Shown: in pieces, positions 18,801 to 27,891 of the stretch
How positions within the stretch are numbered: the stretch's first letter is position 1
Layout: each line of letters opens with the position of its first letter
Assembly (NCBI GenBank): GCA_009877105.1
Contig: WXFD01000055.1
Coordinates: 62,001 to 126,000 of the forward strand
Reading direction: 5' to 3'
DNA: 64,000 bases
Origin: Bacteroidales bacterium
GTDB lineage: Bacteria; Bacteroidota; Bacteroidia; Bacteroidales; VadinHA17
Program-made: the position numbers and the translations under genes
The notes under the pieces: model-generated
Database searches by the model: none
Seen by the model: only the letters and a program-made list of their open reading frames with translations
What the model was told of the DNA's origin: nothing

Positions 18801-19039
18801 AGGACAAGTCGCCCAATACCATTGAACTGATACGTAGCAGGGAAGTTGATCTTGTCGTAAACATCCCCAAGAACCTCAGCCCTTCAGAACTAAACAATGA
18901 TTATATGATACGCAGAAGCGCTATTGATTTCAATATCCCGCTGCTGACTAATGCCCGGCTCGCAAGTGCCTATATTCTTGCCTTTTGCAGAATGGATATC
19001 AGGGAATTGGCTATAAAAAGCTGGGCTGAATACAGATAG
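15812..19039 (+). CDS. carB: Carbamoyl-phosphate synthase large subunit
   Basis: Makes carbamoyl phosphate from bicarbonate, ATP and ammonia for arginine and pyrimidine synthesis. It is 1075 residues, the full two-lobe length. Each half carries an ATP-grasp domain: first lobe [21 protein letters not shown] and [20 protein letters not shown]; second lobe [19 protein letters not shown] and [15 protein letters not shown]. The C-terminal MGS-like allosteric domain begins near residue 940. The glutaminase subunit gene carA is not in the window, so the ammonia-supplying partner must be encoded elsewhere. It is divergent from argR, with shared regulatory DNA of 93 bases. Confidence 0.97.
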   Translation: [1075 protein letters not shown]

Positions 19040-19162
19040 GACGGAAGAAGCTTAAACTATGACGCCAACAGCTGAAAATCTGTCTGCGCCGGAGGTCAGT
19101 AAACCTTCCGTCTCCCCGGTTACGGTTATTACTTTTAATATAAATGGTTGAGGGTATGGCTT

Positions 19163-20245
19163 ATGCAATGGATGCTTATCATATTACTGGCACCATATCT
19201 TGTTTTAATGCTGAAGATGTTTTCAGTACTAAAAAGAATAAAGGTCTTCCAGCCCGTAAAAATATCCGGTATATTTATTTCGGTAGTGGTAGCGTGCCGC
19301 AACGAAGAATTAAATCTGCCCGGGTTGTTATCTGACATTGCAGGTCAGACTTATGACAATGATTGTTTTGAACTTATTATTGCCGATGATAACTCAACAG
19401 ATCTAACATTTAAGATAGCAAGTGAATTCAAGGGGATCAGAAATCTTAAAGTACTGAAGAGTAACGGCTCTGGCAAGAAGCGAGCCCTGAAGACGGCTAT
19501 TGGAGCATCGAAGGGTTCAGTGATTATTACCACTGACGCCGACTGCCGGGTCGGCAAGCAATGGATATCCGCGATAGTTTCGTATTATAGCGGACAGAAG
19601 CCCCACATGATAATCGGGCCCGTCATTCCGGAATGCGCTGCAGGCTTTACCGGGAGATTCTGTGAACTGGAGTTCCTGGGCCTTCAGGCCGTTACTGCCG
19701 CAACTGCAGCTGCCGGCAGCCCTGTAATGTGCAACGGTGCCAACCTGGCTTTTACAAAAGATGTATATTACAGGCACTGTGACAACATTCATTTCGATCT
19801 TAATACCGGGGATGACATCTTCCTCCTTCACAGCCTGAAAGCTGAAAAGGACAGCAGGATTGCCTGGCTGGAATCCCCGGAAGCAGCAGTGAAATCAAAA
19901 TTGCCTGACAGGATTATTCCGTTCCTGGATCAGAGAGCACGATGGATATCAAAAGCAGGGCATTACAAAGACAGTCAGACTATCATGCTGGCAATTGTAA
20001 TACTTACTGCAACAATACTTCTTGCTGGTCTGTTTATATCAGCCATCATTTATATCTCCGTTCTGCCCGTATTACTGGCAGCCTTTGCAATAAAATCAAT
20101 TCCCGATTATTTGCTGTTATCCAATACCAGTACCCGTTATGGCATGAAAAAGGCCATGCGGTGGTTTCTTCCATCCTTGATCCTTTACCCGTTCTATGTG
20201 CTTGCTGTGATTTTTTCCCTTCCGGCGGGAACCGCAAGACATTAA
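19163..20245 (+). CDS. Membrane-bound family 2 glycosyltransferase
   Basis: A GT2 enzyme of 360 residues from the ATG at 19163; a TTG at 19148 would add five residues. One N-terminal membrane helix (LIILLAPYLVLMLKMF) precedes the GT-A catalytic domain. The domain shows SVVVACRNEE, IIADDNSTD, a DxD-type motif TTDADCRV, NTGDDIFL as the acceptor-side acidic motif, and a QxxRW-like DQRARWISK. Two or three C-terminal helices follow. This is the processive/hyaluronan-synthase-like layout common for exopolysaccharide or glycolipid transferases, but sugar and acceptor are unknown. Its stop codon overlaps the recQ stop by 4 bases. Confidence 0.85.
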   Translation: MQWMLIILLAPYLVLMLKMFSVLKRIKVFQPVKISGIFISVVVACRNEELNLPGLLSDIAGQTYDNDCFELIIADDNSTDLTFKIASEFKGIRNLKVLKSNGSGKKRALKTAIGASKGSVIITTDADCRVGKQWISAIVSYYSGQKPHMIIGPVIPECAAGFTGRFCELEFLGLQAVTAATAAAGSPVMCNGANLAFTKDVYYRHCDNIHFDLNTGDDIFLLHSLKAEKDSRIAWLESPEAAVKSKLPDRIIPFLDQRARWISKAGHYKDSQTIMLAIVILTATILLAGLFISAIIYISVLPVLLAAFAIKSIPDYLLLSNTSTRYGMKKAMRWFLPSLILYPFYVLAVIFSLPAGTARH

Positions 20246-22431
20246 TTACCCATCTCGGAAAGGAACTTGATCCTCATGAGCCTAATTTCCTCTTCCTCAT
20301 ATTCACTGCCGAGCTCTTTGATTGCTTCATCAAGTGAGTCGGATTCGGCTTCCTCCCTGAAATAGGAGTAAATATCATCCTGTCGTTCCTCATCCATTAC
20401 CATATTGATATAATAATCGAGGTTTATCCTGGTACCGTAGTTTACAATTGCCTCGATCTCCGACAGGAGTTCGCTCATTTCCAGGCCCTTTGCCTCAGCA
20501 ATGTCTTCAAGGGGCCTTTTCATGTCGATGCTCTGGATAATATATACCTTTATTCCTGACTTATTAACCACTGATTTTACCACCATGTCGAGGGGGCGGA
20601 TTATTTCCTTTTCCTCAACATATTTTTTAATTATCTCAACGAACTCCTTTCCATACCTTTGTGCCTTGCCTGCGCCCACTCCTGATATATTCTGAAGTTC
20701 ATCCAGGTTTATCGGATACTGTATTGCCATGTCCTCAAGCGAGGGATCCTGAAATATTACAAAAGGCGGAATTTCTTTCTGCTTTGAGATTTTCTTCCTC
20801 AGATCCTTCAGTATGCTGAAGAGTTCCTCGTCAACGGCGGCAGTTCTTGCACCGAAAGCATTATCCTCATCGGAGGGATCGGCATAATCATGATCTTCGG
20901 CCAGCATGAATGAGGTTGGCTTTTCAGAGAACTCCATTCCTTTGGGTGTGACCTTCAGCAGTCCGTAGTTTTCAATATCCTTTGCGAGCAACTTGGCAAT
21001 AAGGGCCTGCCTGATCACCATATTCCAGAATTTCTCATCCTTATCCTCCCCTATCCCGAAATATTCAAGCTTATGGTGCTTGTATGACTTGATTGCAGAG
21101 GTGATTTTACCTGAAAGGATATGTGCAATATGATCGGCCTTGAATTTTTCCTTCACCGCAAGCACTGTTTCAAGCACGTTCACCACGGCTTCGCTTCCCT
21201 CAAACTGAGCCTTTGGATGCAGACAGTTGTCGCAGGCTTCGCAATTATCTTTCGGATACTCCTCCCCGAAATAATGAAGCAGCAGTTTCCTTCTGCACAC
21301 GGAGGATTCGGCATATGATACAGTTTCAAGCAGCAGTTGTTTACCGATCTCCTGCTCAGCGATCGGCTTTCCCTGCATGAATTTTTCAAGCTTCACTATA
21401 TCCGAATAGCTGTAATAAGCAATGCAATTACCCTCACCGCCATCGCGTCCGGCTCTTCCTGTCTCCTGGTAGTATCCTTCCAGGCTTTTGGGGATATCAT
21501 AATGTATCACAAATCTCACGTCGGGCTTGTCAATTCCCATCCCGAAAGCAATGGTTGCAACGATTATGTCGGCTTCCTCCATCAGGAACTTATCCTGGTT
21601 TGCCGTACGGGTTGCCGAATCCATGCCGGCATGATATGGCAGGGCCTTTATGCCATTCACTTTCAGGTTCTCTGCCATCTCTTCCACCTTTTTACGGCTC
21701 AGGCAGTATATTATTCCCGATTTCCCGGGATTGTTCTTTATGTATTTTATTATTTCCCTGTTAACATCCTGTTTTGACTTGACCTCATAATAGAGATTAG
21801 GCCTGTTGAATGAGGATTTGAAGACATCCGCCTCAAGTATTCCAAGGTTTTTCTGGATATCGTGCTGCACCTTCGGGGTTGCCGTTGCAGTAAGGGCGAT
21901 GATGGGCGATCTGCCGATTGAGTCGATAATGGGCCTTATCCTTCTGTATTCAGGCCGGAAATCATGACCCCATTCGGAAATGCAATGTGCTTCGTCGATA
22001 GCATAAAATGATATATCGACGTTTTTCAGGAAATCGATGTTTTCCTCCTTTGTCAGTGATTCGGGCGCTACATATAAAAGTTTGGCCTTACCTGAAAGTA
22101 CATCCTGTTTTACCCTGGCACTTTCCGATTTGGTAAGTGACGAATTGAGAAAATGAGCAACATCATCATCTGTGCTGAAGTTGCGCATTGCATCCACCTG
22201 GTTCTTCATCAGGGCAATAAGAGGAGAGATAACAATTGCAGTTCCGGGTTTCATTACTGCCGGCAACTGGTAGCATAATGATTTCCCGCCTCCGGTGGGC
22301 ATAAGTACAAATGTATCACGACCCTCAAGAACATTCTTGATTATGGATTCCTGGTTCCCCTTAAAGGTATCAAATCCGAAATATTTTTTCAAATATTCAT
22401 GTATAGCAGCATCACTTACCATTTCATTCAC
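20242..22431 (-). CDS. recQ: ATP-dependent DNA helicase RecQ
   Basis: A 3'-5' DNA helicase for recombination and fork repair, 729 residues. Motif I is MPTGGGKSLCYQLP, motif II is the DEAH box in YAIDEAHCISEWGHDFRPEY, and motif VI is YYQETGRAGRDG. The RQC zinc-binding part has CRRKLLLHYFGE followed by CEACDNC. The HRDC domain (about 540-610) and a C-terminal acidic helical region extend it past the roughly 600 residues of the E. coli enzyme; this longer form is common in Bacteroidota. It is convergent with the glycosyltransferase gene. Confidence 0.96.
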   Translation of the reverse strand: MNEMVSDAAIHEYLKKYFGFDTFKGNQESIIKNVLEGRDTFVLMPTGGGKSLCYQLPAVMKPGTAIVISPLIALMKNQVDAMRNFSTDDDVAHFLNSSLTKSESARVKQDVLSGKAKLLYVAPESLTKEENIDFLKNVDISFYAIDEAHCISEWGHDFRPEYRRIRPIIDSIGRSPIIALTATATPKVQHDIQKNLGILEADVFKSSFNRPNLYYEVKSKQDVNREIIKYIKNNPGKSGIIYCLSRKKVEEMAENLKVNGIKALPYHAGMDSATRTANQDKFLMEEADIIVATIAFGMGIDKPDVRFVIHYDIPKSLEGYYQETGRAGRDGGEGNCIAYYSYSDIVKLEKFMQGKPIAEQEIGKQLLLETVSYAESSVCRRKLLLHYFGEEYPKDNCEACDNCLHPKAQFEGSEAVVNVLETVLAVKEKFKADHIAHILSGKITSAIKSYKHHKLEYFGIGEDKDEKFWNMVIRQALIAKLLAKDIENYGLLKVTPKGMEFSEKPTSFMLAEDHDYADPSDEDNAFGARTAAVDEELFSILKDLRKKISKQKEIPPFVIFQDPSLEDMAIQYPINLDELQNISGVGAGKAQRYGKEFVEIIKKYVEEKEIIRPLDMVVKSVVNKSGIKVYIIQSIDMKRPLEDIAEAKGLEMSELLSEIEAIVNYGTRINLDYYINMVMDEERQDDIYSYFREEAESDSLDEAIKELGSEYEEEEIRLMRIKFLSEMGN

Positions 22432-22568
22432 CTGATTTCTCTTATCTCACAATCTGCTGTCAATTACAGTTTAATAAAGTTATATAATAAATTAATCAAA
22501 TACTATTAAATTTTGTTTAAAAAATCTGCAGGCCATATCTGAGATTTTCGTGTTAAACCTAATTGAAC

Positions 22569-22599
22569 TTGTTTTGCAAGATAAGTTTTATCATCTTTG
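22569..22599 (+). promoter_or_regulatory. Probable tatC promoter
   Basis: TTG at 22569-22571, a 20-base spacer, then CATCTTTG (22592-22599), one base off the TAnnTTTG consensus. It lies 37 bases before the tatC ATG. Confidence 0.5.
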
Positions 22600-22635
22600 C
22601 ACACTGAAAATTTAAGGAATTAGTCTTTTGAGCCG

Positions 22636-23499
22636 ATGGCCAAAAAGGGCAAGAGCAGCAGAAACAACGAGGGAGAGATGTCATTCCTCGAACATCTTGA
22701 AGAGTTGAGATGGCATCTGATCCGGTCAATCCTTGCCATAATCGTTTTTATGATAACGGCGTTCATCCTGAAGAACCTGATTTTCGACAAGATCATTCTG
22801 GCACCGAAAAATCCTGATTTTCTGACAAACCGTTTATTGTGCAGGCTTGGACACCTGGTCAATGTAGATGCATTATGCATAAACAGCAAACCGGTCAATC
22901 TGATCAACATCAAAATGGCCGGACAGCTGACAACCCACATAATTGTTGCCCTTGTATCGGGTTTGATAATGGCTTTTCCCTACATAATGTGGGAGTTCTG
23001 GCAGTTTTTCAAGCCTGCCCTGCACAGCAATGAGAAGAAATATACCCGAGGTGCTGTGGTTGCAACGTCATTGCTTTTTTTCACGGGTGTCCTATTCGGG
23101 TATTTTGCCCTTGCTCCTCTCTCGATCCACTTCCTGACAAATTACCAGGTTAGCTCCGATGTCGTTAACCAGATCAACATCAGATCCTACATAGGCACAA
23201 TCACTTCTATCTGCCTTGCCACCGGGCTGGTTTTTGAGCTGCCCATCATTGCATTCTTCCTGACCAAGATAGGTGTAATAACTCCCCCGTTCATGATCAA
23301 ATACAGAAGGCATGCAATTATAGTGATATTCATCGTTGCTGCAATTATCACCCCTCCTGATGTGTTTTCACAGATGCTTGTGGCAATACCCCTTCTTGCC
23401 CTTTATGAAGTGGGGATACTTATTTCGAAAAGGGTCATGAAAAAGAAAGAAAAGGAGCACAAAGAATATTTGAGTGCAGATTCTGAGCCGGCAAAATGA
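22636..23499 (+). CDS. tatC: Twin-arginine translocase subunit TatC
   Basis: Receptor subunit for export of folded proteins with RR signal peptides. It is 287 residues with six predicted membrane helices. The N-terminal motif [17 protein letters not shown] is the signature that contacts the signal peptide, and the loop [16 protein letters not shown] is also conserved. A periplasmic insert between the first two helices holds two cysteines ([18 protein letters not shown]), longer than in E. coli. The C-terminal tail is charged. lptB follows 19 bases later on the same strand. Confidence 0.95.
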   Translation: MAKKGKSSRNNEGEMSFLEHLEELRWHLIRSILAIIVFMITAFILKNLIFDKIILAPKNPDFLTNRLLCRLGHLVNVDALCINSKPVNLINIKMAGQLTTHIIVALVSGLIMAFPYIMWEFWQFFKPALHSNEKKYTRGAVVATSLLFFTGVLFGYFALAPLSIHFLTNYQVSSDVVNQINIRSYIGTITSICLATGLVFELPIIAFFLTKIGVITPPFMIKYRRHAIIVIFIVAAIITPPDVFSQMLVAIPLLALYEVGILISKRVMKKKEKEHKEYLSADSEPAK

Positions 23500-23518
23500 T
23501 CTCCTCCATTTTCCTGTC

Positions 23519-24244
23519 ATGAAACTTTATACTGAAAACCTGGTAAAAAAATACAATAACCGCACGGTTGTCGACCATGTTTCGATAAATGTTGAGCAGG
23601 GAGAGATTGTTGGTTTGCTCGGGCCCAACGGTGCTGGCAAGACCACTTCCTTTTATATGATCGTGGGTTTGATCAGGCCAAAGGAGGGGAGAATATTCCT
23701 GGATGATGAGGACATTACAACCCTTCCCGTTTACAAAAGAGCAAGGCGCGGTATCGGGTATCTGGCCCAGGAGGCTTCGGTTTTCAGGAACCTTTCGGTC
23801 GAAGACAATATCAGGGCCGTTCTTGAAATGTCTGGAATGCCTTTAAGCGAACAGAATGAAAGGCTTGAGACGCTTCTGACCGAATTCGGTCTGCATAAAA
23901 TCAGGAGAAGCAAGGGAATTCAGCTTTCGGGAGGAGAAAGACGCCGGACTGAGATAGCAAGAGCCCTTGCGCTTAAACCAAAGTTCATACTGCTAGATGA
24001 ACCTTTTGCCGGCGTGGACCCCATTGCAGTGGAAGATATCCAGGAAATAGTGTCCAAACTTAAAAACAAGAATATCGGGATTCTTATTACCGATCACAAT
24101 GTTCACGAAACCCTTTCCATAACCGACCGGGCTTACCTGCTGTTTGAAGGAAGAATCCTGATGGCAGGCACATCAACCCAGCTTGCCGAAGATGAACATG
24201 TAAGAAAAGTCTACCTGGGCAAGAACTTCGAACTGCGCAGGTAA
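23519..24244 (+). CDS. lptB: LPS export ABC transporter ATP-binding protein LptB
   Basis: Cytoplasmic ATPase powering LptFG extraction of lipopolysaccharide from the inner membrane. It is 241 residues from the ATG at 23519; the frame is open upstream, but those residues overlap tatC and lack family similarity. Walker A is [16 protein letters not shown], the Q-loop is YLAQEASVF, the signature is [15 protein letters not shown], Walker B is [12 protein letters not shown], and the switch histidine is in [10 protein letters not shown]. These match LptB closely. Its presence implies a diderm cell. The tRNA-Leu gene follows at 54 bases. Confidence 0.95.
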   Translation: MKLYTENLVKKYNNRTVVDHVSINVEQGEIVGLLGPNGAGKTTSFYMIVGLIRPKEGRIFLDDEDITTLPVYKRARRGIGYLAQEASVFRNLSVEDNIRAVLEMSGMPLSEQNERLETLLTEFGLHKIRRSKGIQLSGGERRRTEIARALALKPKFILLDEPFAGVDPIAVEDIQEIVSKLKNKNIGILITDHNVHETLSITDRAYLLFEGRILMAGTSTQLAEDEHVRKVYLGKNFELRR

Positions 24245-24279
24245 TTGCACTCCCTTATTATTATAATAAGAATTTTCTG

Positions 24280-24287
24280 TAATTTTG
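24280..24287 (+). promoter_or_regulatory. Probable tRNA-Leu promoter element
   Basis: TAATTTTG, an exact TAnnTTTG match, 11 bases before the tRNA 5' end. A TTA-rich stretch stands at the -33 position. The close spacing suits a tRNA promoter. Confidence 0.6.
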
Positions 24288-24298
24288 CGGTGTTTTTT

Positions 24299-24381
24299 GC
24301 GGATGTGTCGTAATTGGTAGCCGAGCAAGACTTAGGATCTTGTGTCCTAGTGACGTGGGGGTTCGAGTCCCTTCATCCGCA
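24299..24381 (+). tRNA. tRNA-Leu (anticodon TAG)
   Basis: An 83-base class II tRNA. The acceptor stem GCGGATG pairs with CATCCGC (24374-24380). The D arm contains TTGGTAG. The anticodon stem-loop is CAAGA-CTTAGGA-TCTTG with anticodon TAG, reading CUN codons. A variable arm GTC-CTAGT-GAC marks class II, and the T loop is TTCGAGT. The discriminator is A and the full CCA is not encoded (the next bases are CA then G). Confidence 0.95.
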
Positions 24382-24391
24382 CAGATTTGCG

Positions 24392-24435
24392 AACCGTCCG
24401 TAACGATCATCCGAGATGCGTTCAGCGGTTTTTTT
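24392..24435 (+). terminator. Probable terminator after tRNA-Leu
   Basis: Nested hairpin with outer stem AACCG/CGGTT (24392-24396 with 24426-24430) and inner stem AACG..CAT/ATG CGTT, followed by a run of seven T (24429-24435). It lies between the tRNA and tig. Confidence 0.55.
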
Positions 24436-24457
24436 AAATGCCATAAACAGATATAAA

Positions 24458-25810
24458 ATGATTATTTCAAAGGAAAACATCGATGACCTTAATGCTGTTC
24501 TTAAAGTTCAGGTTGAAAAGGCTGATTATGACGAAAATGTTGAAAAAGTATTGAGGGATTATCGCAGGAGGGCGAACCTGAAAGGTTTCCGTCCGGGCAA
24601 GGTACCATACGAACTGATTAGAAGAATGTACGGCAGGTCGGTAAGGATTGAGGAGATCAACAAGGCCGTGACCGAAAATATTCAGAAATACCTTGCCGAT
24701 GAAAAGATCGATATACTCGGCGATCCCATGCCCAAAACGGATGAACATGAAAAAATTGATTTTGACAACCAGGAGTCCTTTACTTTTTTGTTTGATCTGG
24801 GGCTCGCACCCGATTTTGAAATAAAACTTAACAAGAAAAACAAGGTTATCGGTTATGAAATAGAGGCGGATGAAAAAATGAAGAATGATTACCTCGAAAC
24901 CTACAGACGCAGGTTTGGAAGATTCGAAAAGGTTGATCTGTCGGAAGATAAAGATCTGCTGAGGGGAAAGATCGAAGCCATTGACAATACATCTGATCCG
25001 GAATACAAAGGTTTGTTTGCCGACGACACAACCCTGGGAATCGATCTGATCAAAGATGATGATATAAAAAAAGAGTTTATCGGAAAAGCTCCAGGTGATT
25101 CCATCGATTTCGATCTCAGGAAAGCCCTGCCCAATGACTATGAAATTGCAGGGCTTCTGAAAAGAAAGAAGGATGAGGTGGAATCAATTGACGGCCGGTT
25201 CAGGTTTACAATAAATGAAATAACCCGCTTCAAACCAGCTGAAACAGGGCAGGAACTGTTTGACAGGATTTACGGTGAGGGAGTTGTCGGCTCAGAGGAA
25301 GAATTCAGGAAACGCATAGAGGAAGAAATTAGTGCAAATCTTAAACAGGAAACAGATTTCAAGCTGTCTTCAGACATCAGGGCCCTGGCCATTGCAAAGA
25401 CAGAATTCAGTCTGCCGGAGGATTTTCTCAAGCGGTGGCTGCTGAAGGTAAATGAATCAACTACCGAGGAACAGATAGAGAAGGATTTCGGGTCGTTCAG
25501 GCAGGATCTTAAATGGCAGCTTATCAAGAATAAGATTGCCAAAGACAACGAAGTTAGAATCACTCCCGAAGAGTTGCAGCAGGAAGCTGAAAACATTACC
25601 AGGGCCCAGTTCAGGCAGTACGGTCTCTTTTACGCGGCAGACGAGCAGATTGCAAATTACGCCAGGGAAACCCTTAAACGCAGTGAAGATGCAAAAAGAA
25701 TTGCTGACAAAATACTTGACGAAAAGGTTCTGAGCCTGCTGAAGGATCTGGTCAGAATCGACACCAAAAAAGTGTCCATTGACGAGTTCAACAAGCTATT
25801 TGAGCAGTAA
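24458..25810 (+). CDS. tig: Trigger factor, ribosome-associated chaperone
   Basis: Folds nascent chains at the ribosome exit tunnel and has a prolyl isomerase domain. It is 450 residues from the ATG at 24458; the open frame runs further upstream into the terminator, so I chose this start. The ribosome-binding signature is NLKGFRPGKVPYELIRR (about 38-54). The middle PPIase-like domain is divergent from FKBP-type sequences, as is usual in Bacteroidota, and the C-terminal helical arms hold QLIKNKIAKDNEVRITPEEL. It is followed by clpP and clpX, the classic tig-clpP-clpX order. Confidence 0.93.
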   Translation: MIISKENIDDLNAVLKVQVEKADYDENVEKVLRDYRRRANLKGFRPGKVPYELIRRMYGRSVRIEEINKAVTENIQKYLADEKIDILGDPMPKTDEHEKIDFDNQESFTFLFDLGLAPDFEIKLNKKNKVIGYEIEADEKMKNDYLETYRRRFGRFEKVDLSEDKDLLRGKIEAIDNTSDPEYKGLFADDTTLGIDLIKDDDIKKEFIGKAPGDSIDFDLRKALPNDYEIAGLLKRKKDEVESIDGRFRFTINEITRFKPAETGQELFDRIYGEGVVGSEEEFRKRIEEEISANLKQETDFKLSSDIRALAIAKTEFSLPEDFLKRWLLKVNESTTEEQIEKDFGSFRQDLKWQLIKNKIAKDNEVRITPEELQQEAENITRAQFRQYGLFYAADEQIANYARETLKRSEDAKRIADKILDEKVLSLLKDLVRIDTKKVSIDEFNKLFEQ

Positions 25811-25841
25811 GGGCCATCGTACCGGATTTTACTATTTTTCA

Positions 25842-25849
25842 TATCTTTG
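25842..25849 (+). promoter_or_regulatory. Probable clpP -7 promoter element
   Basis: TATCTTTG, an exact TAnnTTTG match, 24 bases before the ATG at 25874. It overlaps an in-frame ATG at 25847, which argues that the later ATG is the true clpP start. No clear -33 TTG is visible. Confidence 0.6.
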
Positions 25850-25873
25850 TATGCAAAACTTAACATTTTCAAC

Positions 25874-26551
25874 ATGAACATTTTTGATGATTTCGGAAAA
25901 TATGCCAGGGGAAGGTATGGTATAAGCAGCCTGACAATGCATAAATATTCCTCGATCCTTAACAGTTATATTTCACCAACCATCATAGAGGAGAGGCAGC
26001 TCAACGTGGCATCAATGGATGTGTTTTCGCGTCTTATGATGGACAGGATTATTTTTCTCGGCCTGCCAATTGATGACTATGTGGCAAATATAATCGAGGC
26101 CCAGTTGCTTTACCTCGACTCTTCCGATCCGGGCAAGGACATCCAGATTTATTTCAATACGCCGGGAGGGTCGGTAAATGCCGGACTTGGTATTTATGAC
26201 ACGATGCAGTACATATCTGCCGACATTGCAACAATCTGCACCGGCATGGCCGCGTCAATGGGAGCGGTACTTCTTACAGCCGGAACAAAGGGCAAAAGAT
26301 CGGCCCTTAAGCATTCGAGGATAATGATTCACCAGCCTATGGGCGGATTCGAAGGACAGGCCTCAGATATCGAGATACAGGCACGTGAAATCCTTAAACT
26401 TAAACGGGAACTGTTTGAAATCATAGCCTTACATTCCGGCAACCCGATCGAAAAAGTTGAAAAAGACTCGGACAGGGATCACTGGATGACCTCACAGGAG
26501 GCTAAAGAATACGGAATGATTGATGAGATACTCCATAAAAGCGAAAAATAA
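25874..26551 (+). CDS. clpP: ATP-dependent Clp protease proteolytic subunit
   Basis: Serine protease that forms the tetradecameric chamber fed by ClpX. It is 225 residues from the ATG at 25874, chosen because a promoter element overlaps the earlier in-frame ATG. The nucleophile is in GMAASMGAVLL and the histidine in RIMIHQPMGG. The glycine-rich FNTPGGSVNAGLGIYDTM and the IIFLGLPIDD strand are typical. The N-terminus is about 20 residues longer than E. coli ClpP, consistent with a propeptide or extended axial loop. clpX begins 5 bases after its stop, so the two are cotranscribed. Confidence 0.95.
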   Translation: MNIFDDFGKYARGRYGISSLTMHKYSSILNSYISPTIIEERQLNVASMDVFSRLMMDRIIFLGLPIDDYVANIIEAQLLYLDSSDPGKDIQIYFNTPGGSVNAGLGIYDTMQYISADIATICTGMAASMGAVLLTAGTKGKRSALKHSRIMIHQPMGGFEGQASDIEIQAREILKLKRELFEIIALHSGNPIEKVEKDSDRDHWMTSQEAKEYGMIDEILHKSEK

Positions 26552-26556
26552 CCTGA

Positions 26557-27771
26557 ATGGATAAGTGCTCATTTTGCGGACGTACCAAAAAAGAGGTCAG
26601 CATTCTTATTGCCGGACTTGAAGGACATATCTGTGATCACTGCATTGAGCAGGCTCACAGCATAATGAATGAAGAAGTCGGCTCCAGGAAGAATATTTCA
26701 TTCGATACCATAAACCTGCTCAAACCTGCAGAAATAAAGAATTTTCTCGACCAGTACGTTATGGGGCAGGATATGGCCAAGAAAATCATATCAGTTGCTG
26801 TTTACAACCACTATAAGAGGCTTATGCAAAAGCCGGATGCTGATGATGTTGAGATTGAAAAATCAAATATCATCCTGGTTGGGGAAACTGGTACCGGCAA
26901 GACACTTCTTGCAAGAACCGTTGCCAAAATGCTGCATGTTCCTTTCACCATTGTGGATGCTACGGTGCTTACAGAGGCAGGATATGTGGGGGAAGACATA
27001 GAAAGCCTTCTTACCCGACTGCTCCAGAATGCCGATTATGACGTGAAGGCAGCTGAAAAAGGAATTGTTTTCATCGATGAGATTGATAAAATTGCCAGGA
27101 AAGGCGATAATCCGTCCATAACACGCGATGTTTCGGGAGAGGGAGTACAACAGGGGCTCCTGAAACTCCTTGAAGGATCTATAGTAAATGTACCTCCCCA
27201 GGGCGGACGCAAGCATCCTGAACAAAAAATGATTCCCGTCGACACGAAGAATATTCTTTTTATCTGCGGCGGGGCATTCGAGGGAATTGAAAAAAGGATC
27301 GCACAAAGGCTCAATACCCAGGTAATAGGCTACGGAGCCTCCCGGAAAAGAGAAAGGATTGACAAAAACAATCTCCTTCAGTACATCGCTCCTCAGGATC
27401 TGCGGGCATACGGAATGATCCCGGAAATTGTCGGACGCCTTCCGGTGCTCTCACATCTTGACCCGCTTGACAGGAAAACCCTGAGGGACATCCTCACTGA
27501 ACCAAAGAATGCCATTGTAAAACAGTATAAAAAATTGTTCCGGATGGACAATATCGACCTTACATTCGGAGAAGGAGTCCTTGATTTCATTGTCGATAAG
27601 TCCATTGAATACAAGCTTGGAGCAAGGGGGCTGCGGGCAATCTGCGAAGCAATAATGCTGGATGCAATGTTCGATGCTCCCTCGAGTGGAATACAGGAAC
27701 TTACCATAACTACAGACTATGCAATCCGGAAGCTTGAAAGGATTGACATGAAGGTTCTTAAGGCATCATAG
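26557..27771 (+). CDS. clpX: ATP-dependent Clp protease ATP-binding subunit ClpX
   Basis: AAA+ unfoldase that delivers substrates to ClpP. It is 404 residues. The N-terminal C4 zinc finger is present (CSFCGRT then [10 protein letters not shown]). Walker A is [13 protein letters not shown], the pore loop is AGYVGED, Walker B is [10 protein letters not shown], and sensor 2 is in [15 protein letters not shown]. The ClpP-docking loop reads IGYG where E. coli has IGF. It forms an operon with clpP and is convergent with folA. Confidence 0.97.
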   Translation: MDKCSFCGRTKKEVSILIAGLEGHICDHCIEQAHSIMNEEVGSRKNISFDTINLLKPAEIKNFLDQYVMGQDMAKKIISVAVYNHYKRLMQKPDADDVEIEKSNIILVGETGTGKTLLARTVAKMLHVPFTIVDATVLTEAGYVGEDIESLLTRLLQNADYDVKAAEKGIVFIDEIDKIARKGDNPSITRDVSGEGVQQGLLKLLEGSIVNVPPQGGRKHPEQKMIPVDTKNILFICGGAFEGIEKRIAQRLNTQVIGYGASRKRERIDKNNLLQYIAPQDLRAYGMIPEIVGRLPVLSHLDPLDRKTLRDILTEPKNAIVKQYKKLFRMDNIDLTFGEGVLDFIVDKSIEYKLGARGLRAICEAIMLDAMFDAPSSGIQELTITTDYAIRKLERIDMKVLKAS

Positions 27772-27847
27772 GCTGACCGGTCTGGCATCGGGTATCCTCA
27801 TTTAAACTGAAACCATAACATCTGCCAGAATGCTGCATATTCTCAAG

Positions 27848-27879
27848 AAGATTATAAAAGACGTCTTATCAGTAATCTT
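27848..27879. terminator. Possible bidirectional terminator between clpX and folA
   Basis: Inverted repeat AAGATTA (27848-27854) / TAATCTT (27873-27879) with an inner AAGACGTCTT palindrome. Short T-rich and A-rich stretches flank it. It sits in the only sizeable gap between two convergent genes; the T-tract is weak. Confidence 0.4.
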
Positions 27880-27891
27880 TTGTGAGGTCTT

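Noticed and set aside
19040..19112. Inverted repeat GACGGAAG/CTTCCGTC after carB, considered as a riboswitch or terminator
   Set aside because: The 57-base loop is too long for a terminator, no T-tract follows, and no known riboswitch motif was recognised.
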